64,000 bases of DNA, taken from assembly GCA_033398695.1 (NCBI GenBank), contig CM065814.1:16488358-16552357 (forward strand), written 5' to 3'. The DNA is from Orobanche coerulescens. Taxonomy: Eukaryota > Streptophyta > Magnoliopsida > Lamiales > Orobanchaceae. Under the pieces are notes generated by a model. It made no database searches. It worked only from the letters and a program-made list of their open reading frames with translations, and was not told the origin of the DNA. This document shows, one piece after another, positions 20,608-31,894 of the stretch. Position 1 is the stretch's first letter, and each line of letters begins with the position of its first letter. Position numbers and translations under genes: made by a program.

Positions 20608-21990
20608 AGTGGTGGAGTCGAACTTTCGTCGATTCCAATCGTTAGTGAGTTTCCTGATGTATTTCCTGATGAGTTACCGGGATTGCCACCGGATCGTGAG
20701 GTCGAGTTTGCTATAGAGTTAGAGACGGGCGCGGCTCCTATTTCGAAGGCGTCGTATCGCATGGCACCTTCAGAGATGTCCGAGTTGAAGAAGCAGTTGA
20801 GTGAGCATCTTGAGTCGGGGTATGTTCGACCTAGCGCCTCACCTTAGGGCGCACCGGTCTTGTTTGTGCGGAAGAAGGACGGTTCGCTACGTTTGTGTAT
20901 CGACTATCGCGAACTAAACAAGGTGACCATCAAGAACAAGTATTCTTTGCCGAGAATTGATGACTTGTTTGATCAGTTGCAGAGAGCTGCGGTATTCTCG
21001 AAGATCGATTTGAGGTCGGGGTACTACCAGCTCTGGGTGAGGGAGTTCGATGTGCCGAAAACAGCTTTTCGGACGAGATACGAACATTATGAGTTCGTGG
21101 TCATGCCTTTCGGGTTAACTAATGCACCGGCGGTGTTCATGCAGTTGATGAACAAAGTCTTTATCGAGTATTTGGATAAGTGTGTCGTCGTCTTCATCGA
21201 CGATATCCTTATTTATTCGAGGAACGAGGAAGAGCATGCCCATCATTTGCGAGTAGTGTTAGACATTTTGAGGACCGAGCAACTCTATGTGAAGTTCTCG
21301 AAATGTGAGTTCTGGCTGAAGGAAGTGATGTTTTTAGGTCACGTGATTTCAGCCGAGGGGGTTCGTGTGGACCCGCAGAAGATTGAGTCAGTGTTGGATT
21401 GGGCACCGCCCAAGAATGTGAAGGAGATCCGTAGTTTCTTGGGTTTAGCCGGCTACTATCGTAGGTTCGTCGAGGGTTTCTCGAAACTAGCTCGGCCGCT
21501 TACACAGTTGCTCCAGAAATCCGAGAAGTTCATCTGGAATGACGAGAGGCAGTCGAGTTTCGAAGAGCTAAAGAGGCGTTTGACTTCAGCCCCGATTTTA
21601 ACGTTGCCGTGTGGCAACGAGGGTTTTGCTGTGTATAGTGATGCTTCGGGTCAGGGTCTTGGGTGCGTATTGATGCAGCACGGCAAGACCATTGCCTATG
21701 CATCGATACAGTTGAGGCCGTATGAACTGAACTACCCTACTCATGATTTGGAGTTAGCGGCAGTCGTTTTTACGCTCAATATTTTGCGTCACTACCTTTT
21801 CGGCACTGCATGTCAGATTTTTACCGATCATAAAAGTCTGAAGTACATATTTACTCAGCGGGAGTTGAATATGAGGCAGAGGAGGTGGTTAGAGCTGATT
21901 AAGGATTATGACCTCGAAATCCTTTATCATCCGGGAAAGGCGAACGTCGTGGCTGATGCCTTGAGTCGAAAACCGGTTGCGTTACGAACG
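20608..21990 (+). pseudogene. Gypsy-B reverse transcriptase and RNase H
   Basis: One long open stretch from 20860. [20 protein letters not shown] and [13 protein letters not shown] are RT fingers/palm, and [11 protein letters not shown] at about 21187-21218 holds the catalytic Asp pair. [20 protein letters not shown] is the connection and [16 protein letters not shown] (about 21633) opens RNase H. The domain itself is undamaged from 20860, but TAG at 20605 and near 20845 (TGG in the ancestor) precede it. Confidence 0.93.
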
Positions 21991-23539
21991 CTTGAGATCC
22001 TTACGTCTCAGTCTGAGATTCGGCGGGCTTTGATCGAGTTAGATGTTGAGGTTTTGTTGCCTGGAGCTATCGGGCAACTTTGTGCTTTAGAGATTTCGTC
22101 GTCTTTGATCGATGAAATTAAGCTGAAGCAGTTGGAGGATCTGATGATTACTCAAATCCGAGAGAACGTTCTTAAGGGAAAGTCTCCTGGCTTTGTGATT
22201 CACGAGGATGGTGTTTTGAGATTCCAGAGTCGGCTTTGTGTACCGAACGACTCAGAACTGAAACAGAGTATTTTGCGTGAGGCCCATGCTACACCTTACT
22301 CCGTTCATCCTGGTTCGAGTAAGATGTACAAGGAACTGAGGAGGAATTTATGGTGGAATGATATGAAGGAAGAGGTCGCGCAGTTTGTGGCGAGATGTTT
22401 AACTTGTCAGCAGGTCAAAGTCGAGCATCAGTGACCGGCTGGGTTATTGCAGTCACTTCCCGTTCCGGAATAGAAATGGGAAGATATATCGATGGACTTC
22501 GTTACGAGTTTGCCGATATCGAGGTCAGGCATGAATATGGTATGGGTGATTGTTGATCGTCTGACCAAGTCGGCATATTTTCTGGGCATCAAGGACACTT
22601 GGGGCCCGGAGAAGTTGGCTCGTGTATTTATCGCGCAGATTGTGAGGCTTCACGGTACTCCAAAGTCTATTGTTTCGGATCGTGATGGCCGTTTTGTATC
22701 GCACTTTTGGCAGGCTGTGCATAAGGCGTTGGGTACTCATTTGCGTTTGAGTACCTCTTTTCATCCTCAGTCAGATGGACAGTCGGAACACACTATCCAG
22801 ACGTTCGAGGATATGTTGTGTGCGTGCGTGCGCTCTCGATTGGAGCAGCGACTGGGAGGAGCATTTGCCATTGATCGAATTCACGTACAATAATAGTTGG
22901 CACGCGTCGATTCGGATGGCACCGTATGAGGCACTTTATGGGCGGGGATGCCGATCACCGATTTGTTGGAATGAGGCGTCCAATTTGGTCGGGACCGAGC
23001 CGAATGTCGTTTTAGAGACGAGGCGGAAGATAGAATTAATTCGGGAACGGATGTTGATTGCCCAGAGTCGACAGAAGTCCTATGCCGATGTCCGTCGTCG
23101 ACCTTTAGAATTCGAGGTGGGAGACCACCTTTTGCTAAAGGTGTCGCCGACGAGAGGAGTTTTCCGTTTTGGGAAGAAGGGGAAGTTGAGTCCGAGATTT
23201 ATTGGACCCTTCGAGATTCTCGAGCGAGTCGGTGGGTTAGCATACCGTTTGGCGTTACCCCCGGCCCTGAGTCATGTTCATAGCGTTTTTCATGTTTCCC
23301 AGCTGAGGAAATATGTCCCAGATCCTAGTCACGTCATCGATTATGGTGAGATTGACGTCGCCGAGGATATTACCTTTGAAGAACGTCCCTTGAAGATTTT
23401 GGAGCGTCGTGAGAAGCGACTGAGGCATAAGACCATTCCTTTGGTCAAAGTGCAGTGGTCGAGACATGGTGTCGAGGAAGCAACTTGGGAAACCGAGGAT
23501 ACCATGCGTACTAGGTACCTCGATTTGTTTGTATCTTAA
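21991..23539 (+). pseudogene. Gypsy-B integrase with chromodomain-like tail (broken)
   Basis: HHCC domain [18 protein letters not shown] ... CLTCQ (about 22285-22410). The DDE residues are all retained: [22 protein letters not shown], and Glu in SDGQSEHTIQT. The frame is broken by TGA at 22432 (CGA in Gypsy-A), TAG near 22468 (TGG in A) and a 4-bp GTGC-type duplication near 22825 that shifts the rest. The tail [18 protein letters not shown] resembles a chromodomain remnant. The native TAA is at 23537. Confidence 0.93.
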
Positions 23540-23562
23540 GTTTCAGGACGAAACTTATTTTT

Positions 23563-23574
23563 AGAGGGGTAGAA
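23563..23574 (+). other. Polypurine tract, Gypsy-B
   Basis: AGAGGGGTAGAA-type tract directly before TGTAATATCC of the 3' LTR, as in Gypsy-A. Confidence 0.85.
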
Positions 23575-25589
23575 TGTAATATCCGCATTTTTCTTTCCCT
23601 TGTATTTTCATTTCCAGTGTATTTTTCGATTGTAGTGACCCTCGTGTATCTTTCAGTGTATGTTTCCTGTCATCTATTGATCTGATTCTTGTTATTATTG
23701 TGCGGAACCACTGTTTTGGGGTTTCCGTACTTCCTTTTCGTGTTATTGGTTCCCAAATATCGATTCCTATTGCTTTTATTCTCTTCCCGGGTCATTTTTC
23801 TTCATTTTAGGACCCAAGGGGGGTGTGGGCCGCGGCACAAGGATTGTGCGCCGCGGCACACACATTTTCCAGTTTTTGGCCGAGCGGCCTGTACTGTGTG
23901 CCGCGGCACATGCCGACGGGGCCGCGACACACTGCCGAGTCAGTGCCGCGGCACACCCGTCCGGGCCGCGGCACACTCGTGTTACATTTTCGGCCAAACT
24001 CGTATGTACCTTGTGCCGCGGCACATGCCGACGGGGCCGCGGCACACTGCCGAGTAACTACCGCGGCACACTCGTCGGGACCGCGGCACACTGCCGACCA
24101 CTGGGCGCAGTTTTGGCCCTGTGCCGTGGCACACTTCGGCTGGGCCGCGGCACACAGGGCAGTCAACCCTATAATTACGTTTTTTTGAGCGAGATCAGCA
24201 CATTTTTTTCCATTTCTTCACCTTGGTCCGAAAGAGAGAGCTTGAGGGGAGAAATCTTCATCATCAATCACTTGAGTATTCATTTTTCATCATTTTCATT
24301 TGGTTGTGAAGCCCGGATAGTCGATCTAACGCGTGTTCTACGGATCAAAGTGCTTGGATCTTCAAAGGTAATATCTCTTAGAACCCTACTTTTGGATAAT
24401 TTGGGGATTTTGGGATTTTCGTCCGATTCATTCCGTTTTGTTGGTGGATCCTTGATGATTATGATTAATCTCGTTAGTGTTCTTGTTCTCCTACGAACTC
24501 ATGGTGTATTTCGCGATATTTGCATAATCGAGAGGGTTGGTTGCGATCCGCCCTCGTTGTTGTTTTGATACGAATACACATAAATCGTAGATGGGTTTTC
24601 GGGTGTTTTCCAATTCCGTATTCGTTTAGAATTGGTTGTGATTGTGTTCTTCGTATCGTTAGGTTCGTGATTACGGCTCCTAACGGTCATCGGTGTTTTT
24701 CGTTCCGTTCGTTGCGTCGTCTATTATTCAAGGCAAGTAATTCTTGGAAACCTTTATGCTTAACGTGAAATGGTAATGTATATTGTGTGTGCTTTACTCA
24801 CCTCGGGAGGGTCCGACGGGGCCTCGAGGGAATCTATGGCTTCGTCCTGGATTCATGAGTTTATTTCGCTAGCCAGCTCGGGAGGATCCTTAGAGTCCTC
24901 GAGTGGGATTCGTGGCTTCGTCCCGGTCCTAGGTGACGTGTGGTGCTTGATTTGTTTTATGAATGTGGCCAGCTCGGGAGGGTCCTTAGAGGCCTCGAGT
25001 GGGATTCGTGGCTTCGTCCCGGTCCTAGGCAAATTGATTGTGACTGTTTGTTTCCGGAAAAGACATGTCTGGTTTTGGTTTTTGAAATGATATTGGTGCA
25101 TGTACTATGAAATGTGTAAGCGATTGGTTTGCCTTGATTACTTGTACTAGCGTAATTGCTAACCCCTTTGGGGACCCGTTGTGGGGAAATTCTTGTTATG
25201 GATTTCAGGTTATGATCATCCGGACGAGCGAGCGCTGGGACAGTACGAGGATGTTGGCCAGGGTCGTTGACATGTGCATTTGGGTCTACTTATTTCTTTT
25301 GTCCATTTCGATAGGGTTGTTTCCCATATTTATAAACTGATAGATTGTACTCGCGAGTACTTAGGCTTTTCATTTCAAACTCCGTTTTGTATGGTTTTAA
25401 ATTGTTACATTGTCGGTTGATGCTTATTCGCCGGTTGCTCCGGGCGTATTTTTATTGTTGTATCGCTATATGTGTGTCCTCGCTAACCGAGATGGTTGGT
25501 CGAGTGGTGGTTTCTTGTTGTAGCCTGGTGGGTCCCATGTAGGGGTCCACGACGCTGTAATATACTCTGAATATCTCGGGGGTGTTACA
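23575..25589 (+). repeat. Gypsy-B 3' LTR
   Basis: 2015 bp, TGTAATATCC ... GGTGTTACA. It holds the CCGCGG array at 23830-24150 and the leader intron candidate at 24733-25208 with its CCCC-TTT-GGGG hairpin. The very low divergence from the 5' LTR points to a recent insertion relative to its hosts. Confidence 0.96.
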
Positions 25590-26161
25590 GTAGTAATCTT
25601 TGCAACTGGACTAAACTTCTCGTCATAGTCAATGCCATGCTTTTGAGAGAATCCATAAACAACTAAACGAGCCTTGTGTCGCTCGACTGTACCATTTGCA
25701 CAAATCTTCAATTTGTAAACCCATTTGCCGGATATGGGTCTAACACCTTTAGGTTTTGGCACTAAATTCTAAGTTTGATTTTGTTTTAATGCCAAAATCT
25801 CTTCTTCCATGGCCTTTCTCCATTCTGGACTATTTGATGCTTCTTCAAATGTACTTGGCTCTTTGACTTCAGCATAGGCAGCATCTACATACTTTGGATT
25901 TGGCCGTCTTTCTCTGGTAGATCTTCGCACTTGAGGTTGTGAAGGTTCCTGCTCATATGGTTGACTAGTCTGCACTTCATTTGGTGTTTCATGTACATCT
26001 GTTCTCCAAGGGCTTCTAGATTTGGATCGTACCTCAATTTGATCTGACAGGGATCTTGGTTCTTCTACGTCGTCGTTGTCTTGAGAGGAATGTAGCTGCA
26101 ACTTGGTTTGCAGCTTTTCTTGCATCTCTTGTGTATCGGGTAATGCCACCTTGTTTGCCCA
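25590..26161 (-). pseudogene. Copia-1 RT N-terminal part and linker (broken)
   Basis: Minus-strand reading gives the linker RRSTRERRPNPKYVDAAYAE, then SPEWRKAMEEEILALKQNQT, then [20 protein letters not shown] and [13 protein letters not shown], the classic start of copia RT. A stop near 25766 splits it. The coding sequence then meets the Gypsy-B LTR at 25589 and resumes at 16642. Confidence 0.92.
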
Positions 26162-27322
26162 TCATGAAGATGCCTCATCGAATACAACATTTCGAGAGAC
26201 GGAGATCTTGTTTGTATTTGGATCGCAACATATCCAACCTTTCTTTTGTTCATCATATCCAACGAATATGCAGCGGACAGCTTTTTTATCGAACTTACTG
26301 CGATCTTCATCTGCAATAAACACATAACACAAACAACCAAACACTCGAAAATAATTCACTGTTGGTTTTACATTGTACAATTTCTGAAATGGTGAAATAA
26401 ATTCCAGCCTCGGTTGTGGTAGTCTGTTGGTGATATAGACTACTGTCTTCATGCATTCTGCCCAAAATCTTGTATCAACATTCTTTGCATGTAGAATACT
26501 TCTACATGTCTTTGCTAGGTGGCGGTTCTTCCTCTCCGCTACTCCATTTTGCTGTGGAGTTTTTTCACAAGTCAGTTGCCTTCGGATGTTGCACTCCTTG
26601 AGGTAGTTGTTGAAACTATTTGAAGTGTATTCTCCTCCATTATCAGTACGGAGGCACTTGATCTTCCTCCCAAACTCACGTTCTACCGTATCCTTGAATT
26701 TCATGAATTTTTCAAAAGCTTCATCTTTATGCTTCAAGAAATATACCCATACATACCTTGAGAAATCATCAATAAAGGTTATCAAATATTGATAACCGCT
26801 TGTTGACTTTTGTTTGATCTTTCCAAGCACATCTGAGTGGACCAATTCCAACAGTTCCCTTGCTCTGAACTTTGACTCTTTGTAAGGCAGTTGATGTGCC
26901 TTACCATATTGACATCCAGCACACATAATATCATGTTGGATCTCGAGTTGAGGAAATCCCTTCAGCATGGACTTCTGCATCATAATCTTCAGTTTGCCAT
27001 AATTGACATGTCCAAGTCGTGCATGCCATAGGTCTCCAGTATCACTTCTTCTAGATTTCTCAATGTAGGCTTTTTCATCTGACATCACATAGATAGCCTT
27101 CATTTTTTGTCCTTCAACAAATGGTGTACCTATGACTTTCAATCCACGATACACTTTAACATTGTTCAGGCCAAACAACACATAATTATCTGAAGCAGTT
27201 AATTGTGGTACTGACAACAGGTTCTTCTTCATCCCCGGGACATGATAGATATTTTCGAGTTGTACTTCTTCATGTCCGTACCTTTGTGGCAGTTGTGTCT
27301 TGCCAACATGGGCTATTGGCAA
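26162..27322 (-). pseudogene. Copia-1 integrase (long open frame)
   Basis: 386 codons without a stop. The pre-integrase zinc region is LWHARLGHVNYGKL ... CAGCQYGKAH. The catalytic core has the first Asp in LVHSDVLGKI, the second in CLRTDNGGEYTS, and Glu in QQNGVAERKNRHL. FVGYDEQKKGWICCDPNTNK is the C-terminal part. All three DDE residues are present. It is cut off from protease by a TAA just upstream (about 27328). Confidence 0.94.
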
Positions 27323-27600
27323 TTATGTGTTATCTGCTGTCACAATAACTCGATCTCCATTGTACTTGGTCATACTTACAAGTTTCAACTCATCTCCGGT
27401 CATATGATTGGAACAACCAGAGTCAACGATCCAATCATTCTTGTAATCGACTAACTGCTCACATACCACAGTAAGTGTGAATTCCTCTTTTGGGCCTTTC
27501 CCTCGTGTATCAGCAATATCTACTTCCTCGGCATAGAAGGAAGTCTCGAAATCACAATCTTCTTCTCCTGGAGCCTCGTCCTTAGATGTTGTTGCTACAT
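27323..27600 (-). pseudogene. Copia-1 aspartic protease
   Basis: NDWIVDSGCSNHMTGD at about 27386-27433 holds the D-S-G active site typical of copia proteases. The frame continues through LVSMTKYNGDRVIVTADN and ends at TAA before the integrase. Confidence 0.85.
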
Positions 27601-28554
27601 TTCCTTCAACTCTCTTGGACCATCAATTTTTTGCATAATGTCCTTTCTTGCCGCAATTGAAACATTCGTCACCTTGACGATCCTTTTGTTGCCACCGGTT
27701 CTGACCATTTCGATTATGTTGAGCTCTTCGAGCTCCCCCTGACTGGAAACCTCTATCTTGGTCTCCTCGAACATCTCTTTCTTTATTGTTGAATCTCCCG
27801 AAACCACGCATCGTCCACGACCGCGTCTTCGTCCGCGTCATTGATTGTTTATTCTATTAGTGAAAAGGGCCGTCTCTTCACCATTGGTTGGTCGAGTAGA
27901 CGTGGGTTTATCTAGATCCTCTTCATTAATTAGCAGATTCTACAGATCTGCTAAAGTTGGCTCGGTGGCCCAGCCCCGAGTTGCCGTGATATACTCTTAT
28001 ACTCCGGCTTCAATCAGTGGATGATAATTCTTTTCATCCTGGTTTGTGTAATGCCATTTTCAAGATCTAGTTTAGAAATCTCATCACAAAGAGATTTCAC
28101 CCTTGAGAAATATTGACTCACAGACATATTTCTCTGGGAGATCGACAAAAGCTCATTTCTGAGCCTTTGTATTTTTGCATCATTTTTCTTCGCGAAATAG
28201 CCGTCAATGTATCCCAAGCTTCCTTTGGTGTTCGGGAATCTTTGATCCGCTGGAGAAATTCATGTTCTACAGCTACAGTTAAGGCGTACATAGCTTTGCC
28301 TGCCTTAACCTTCCATTTCTTTAAAGCATCAGGGTCGGCAGCTGGCCTTTGATGTGCAGCATCTGGTCGTACTGGTGTTGAGGTTGAGATGTCGGAGTTT
28401 GTGTGTGTGCTTCTGGCCTCCCTTGGTGGTGGTGTCTCAGCTCCGTTCACGATATCCCATAAGTCCTGCCCGAGCAGGTAAAACTTCATACGGGTACTCC
28501 ATGACCCATAATTGTTGTTATTAGCTTCTCAATAGAGGTAGTAAAATCAGCCAT
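27601..28554 (-). pseudogene. Copia-1 gag (broken)
   Basis: The ATG at 28552-28554 starts MADFTTSIEKL, typical of copia gag, but a frameshift follows within 20 codons. The UBN2-type gag core continues in another frame: FYLLGQDLWDIVNGAE, KAMYALTVAVEHEFLQRI, PKEAWDTL, then RNELLSISQRNMSVSQYFSR. The zinc knuckle CFNCGKKGHYAKN (about 27627-27665) has lost its last Cys to a TGA stop. Confidence 0.9.
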
Positions 28555-28883
28555 GATTTTAACAAAGCTTCTGGGGCCAAAACTATAAATTTGGAAATTT
28601 TTGGGGTCAAAATAAAAAATTTCAGAAATTTATGGACTGAATTAAAAAACTTCCGAAAGTTCAGGAACTAGTATGTAATTTCTTAAAAATTTATTTGCAT
28701 AAACTACTGTTCATCGTCTTCAACCTTGAGACGATTCTTTTGGCAGCCCATACGGCTTCATCTGACATCGGTTTTGTATTCCGAAAATACCTCCGAACTC
28801 ATCTCGGCGCGAGAAATATAACGATATCCTCAAAACTGAGTTTCGACCACCGTTGTAAAACTCGAAATTTTCAGCCCTCTACC

Positions 28884-28898
28884 ACCTCCGATACCACT
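28884..28898 (-). other. Primer binding site, Copia-1
   Basis: Minus strand reads TGGTATCGGAGG within two or three bases of the LTR end: an initiator-Met-type PBS. Confidence 0.8.
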
Positions 28899-29304
28899 TG
28901 TTGGGATATCAAAGGATCATTACGGTGAATTACCTCTGATTTCAGAGAAAAATATTTATTCTATTATCACTCAAAAATAGAATTACAAACTAACAAAATC
29001 GAAAAACTCTCAACCTCACTCAATCACTTCTTGGATTATTATTTCCTCTACTTGGGATTTTAACTCTTGGAGATGGGATGATTACAAATGCTACAAACAT
29101 GCCTTATTTATAGGTAGTAAACATGGTGTGAAACCATGGTGTCAGAGGATGGTGTGAAGGGATCAACCATGAAGGGTATTGTGAAGTTTTCCATCCCTTT
29201 CTTGTCAAACTTGCCAACTAATTGTTCAAAGGTAGATGGCTTCTAGATGTTGATTTTGTTAATGACCTTCTAGATGGTGTTGATTGTGGCAATGACCTTC
29301 AACA
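28899..29304 (-). repeat. Copia-1 5' LTR
   Basis: 406 bp, partner of 14970-15375. The TSD TGCAC follows at 29305-29309. Confidence 0.95.
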
Positions 29305-29626
29305 TGCACGAGTCCGTAAGGGAGTGCATTTGGCTTCGGTCAGTCATAGACCATATACGAGGAACTTATGGATTAGAGCCCACTACAGCAAACCCCTACT
29401 TGCATCTTTGAGGACAATGCGGCATGCATTGAGAAGATGAAGTTCGGTTTCATTAAGGGTGACAATACCAAACATATCGCGCCGAAGTTCTTTTACAATC
29501 AGCAACAGCAGAAATTGCTGAATATCGAATTGAAACAAGTGAGTTCCGATGAGAACATCGCAGACTTATTCACTAAGTCTCTGCCAAAATCTACATTTGA
29601 GAAACATGTGAGAAGCATCATGTGTT
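29305..29626 (+). pseudogene. Copia-2 RNase H C-terminus, right part
   Basis: Continues the RNase H interrupted at 14969: removal of Copia-1 and one TSD copy rejoins A-L-H with E-S-V-R-E-C. The 29437-29626 frame carries MKFGFIKGDNTKHIAPKFF, KQVSSDENIADLFTKSLP and FEKHVRSIMC, the standard end of copia pol. Frameshifts occur between about 29400 and 29437. Confidence 0.9.
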
Positions 29627-29665
29627 GATTATCCGAGCTCAACTAATGAGCTGTTATGTATACTT

Positions 29666-30072
29666 CAGGGGGAGTATACTTCACATAATTCTGGCATTTG
29701 TAGTTGGTGCATTGTGTTCTTTTCCCTCACCAAGTCTGTGTTTTTCCCACGGGGTTTTGTTTGACTTGAAAAGGTTTTTACCGAGGCAACATCTTATGCA
29801 CCATGATAGTATTAGTGCTCGACACAGGGGGCGTGTTCCGGGATATCCTTCCCTTATTGGTGTCTTACCTAATACTGGTTGTAGGTGGTACATAGATGGA
29901 AGGTTCTAGATCCTTCTAGAGGTAGTAATATCCTATTAGATGTAATACCTTATCTAGGAATCCTATGTATGGAAGGACTCTCATTGTAATGCTTATATAA
30001 ATGCCCCTCTATCAGTGTTATGAATACAATTGATTGACTCGTATTTATAGTCTTTTACTTTCTCCTGAAACA
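29666..30072 (+). repeat. Copia-2 PPT and probable 3' LTR
   Basis: CAGGGGGAG (29666-29674) is the polypurine tract. About 400 bp follow that look like a copia LTR, with TATATAAATG near 29993 and an end around TCCTGAAACA (30072). No second LTR copy exists in the window, so both borders are estimates. Confidence 0.55.
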
Positions 30073-30186
30073 TCTCCAATGTTTTTTTATTCTTGTAGAG
30101 GACGAAAGAGATTTTTTATGGCATTCTGAAAAATAAATTATTCTTATAACACTTTGTAATAAAATGAATTCAACTCCACACATGGT

Positions 30187-31071
30187 CATAGGCGGATCCA
30201 GGACCGAAAAATCACTGGTGCACCGACCGTCCCACGAAAACAATGTCGAACGATAAAATATATATTAAAATTACATTAAAGATAACAAATAATACATAAA
30301 GAAAGTCAGTAATAACAAAGCGGGGGACAATGAGGCGAACATGTCATGCTGGAAAACTTACCTCTAGATCGGGGTGAGGTCGAGCCTCTTGGGGGTACTC
30401 AGGACAGGGGACGATCCCCCTCATGTGTGTGTGTGGGAAAAAAAACACAAAAAAAACAAAGGATCCGTACATTTACAAAGAAAATCGCTTATATTTACTG
30501 TCCATTTCCTGAAAATGTGCTAAAATAATATCATTACTAATAGTTTTAAGTACATATTTTTCTATAAATGTTACAAGACGATTATTTAACTATTGATCAC
30601 CCATCTTACTACATAACTCACTCTTTACATACTTCATAGCTGAGAAGACTCATTCAACACTTGCAGTTGCTACGGGAAAATCAACATTTCTTTCAAAAGT
30701 AATTTCTAATATTTGATTAACTGAAACTCTTCGGCTAGTTTTGTATTAAGGGTGCATTTTAATTTTTTCATCAAAAGAAGCAAGTGTTTGCGAAATACTT
30801 CAAGGTTGAATAAATAATTTTAAACACTTTAATTAATATCGTCTTGATCAAAACAGATTACGTCAAATCAAAAAATATATTTAATAGGTATATATGACTT
30901 TACCTATTAAACTTCGAGAGTAAAAAATAATTAAACTCCTCAATAATTCAACTATTGCCAAAATAAAATAACGAGAAAGATAATACTAGATATTATCGGG
31001 GAAGGAGGTCTTATTCTGAAAAAATCTAGTGGTGCACGTGCAACACTAGGTTATGGCTAGGTCCGCCCCTG
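30187..31071. mobile_element. Decayed hAT element with transposase remnant
   Basis: 885 bp. The left end CATAGGCGGATCC and the right end GGTCCGCCCCTG are inverted and typical of plant hAT elements. Flanking 8-mers CACATGGT (30179-30186) and CACATGTA (31072-31079) match at six of eight positions and are read as an aged TSD. It contains the transposase remnant at 30540-30700 on the minus strand. Confidence 0.75.
30540..30700 (-). pseudogene. hAT transposase C-terminal dimerisation remnant
   Basis: Minus-strand translation gives FPVATASVE, stop, VFSAMKYVKSELCSKMGDQ, stop, LNNRL. This matches the hAT C-terminal dimerisation domain (LPVATASVERSFSAMK type). The two stops sit where conserved Arg and Trp are expected. 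Most of the transposase is missing. Confidence 0.8.
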
Positions 31072-31522
31072 CACATGTACATCCATGTGATAAAATAAAG
31101 CTGTAATGGTATTAATATTTTGAAAAGAAGATAGTTTGAGAATTAGTTTTATGAAAGAGGCTACATGGAAAAATAATTCAAGCAAATTTGTACAGCAGCT
31201 CAAGCGGTTGAGAAAATGACCACGTCATCATTTTTGACGTTTGACTTTTTCATAGAGACGGCAAGGAGTTGGATTGGATTGGGTTTAGCAAATTCAAATC
31301 TGACCCAAAAGTTTCGGGTCGATTCGAATTTGGTCGCGGATTTGAAAATCAAAATTTAAATTTAGAACATCGAATTTTATCGGGTTTCAGATGGTTACTG
31401 GTTTAGATCGAATTTCTAATTTAAAACTCAAAAATAAGAATTAAAAATTAATTACATTAACCAAAATGTGGAGGCACAAAATATCCTTTAAATTAAAAAC
31501 ATAAAATTTTAATTAAAAAAGG

Positions 31523-31532
31523 TATATATATA

Positions 31533-31564
<32 letters not shown>
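31523..31564. repeat. (AT)n microsatellite
   Basis: About 40 bp of alternating AT with one TT interruption. Confidence 0.9.
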
Positions 31565-31850
31565 GAATTTTGACCAAAAAATAATATCATGGTTCGAAGA
31601 TATAGATCAAAATTACGATTAAAATATCCCAAATAAATTTGTGAGAAATTATTTTATTTATTTACTTCATATGTACGTTGTTACTTGTGTTATTTTTTCA
31701 TTACAATATATTTTTAAGTACTTTGTTTTACATGTATGTTGTTATTTATTTAGTTATATAATATATATATAGTAAAGTACATAGATATAAATCACATTAT
31801 TAATACATAAGATTATTAAAATATAAGATATTAGAGTATCATTAATATCA

Positions 31851-31854
<4 letters not shown>

Positions 31855-31892
<38 letters not shown>
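31855..31892. repeat. (TA)n microsatellite
   Basis: About 38 bp of uninterrupted TA. Confidence 0.9.

Positions 31893-31894
<2 letters not shown>

Larger units (their letters stand above)
16643..25589 (+). mobile_element. Gypsy-B, complete Ty3/gypsy chromovirus-like retrotransposon nested in Copia-1
   Basis: 8947 bp with two LTRs of 2014 and 2015 bp, iMet PBS, gag-pol in one frame and PPT. It interrupts the Copia-1 RT codons; flanking bases ATAGT (16638-16642) and GTAGT (25590-25594) form a TSD with one mismatch. Proteins and most of the LTR are closely similar to Gypsy-A, but the U3 promoter array is of a different motif. Stops at 19159, 19516, 20605, about 20845, 22432 and about 22468, plus a 4-bp insertion near 22825, disable it. 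It is the youngest layer of this nest. Confidence 0.97.
14970..29304 (-). mobile_element. Copia-1, Ty1/copia LTR retrotransposon (split by Gypsy-B)
   Basis: Two 406-bp LTRs (14970-15375 and 28899-29304), TGTTGAAGG ... CCCAACA on the minus strand, flanked by a perfect 5-bp TSD TGCAC (14965-14969 and 29305-29309). Internal order on the minus strand is PBS, gag, protease, integrase, RT/RNase H, PPT, which is the copia order. Without the Gypsy-B insertion the element is about 5.4 kb. It is inserted in the RNase H region of Copia-2. All frames contain stops or shifts. Confidence 0.96.
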
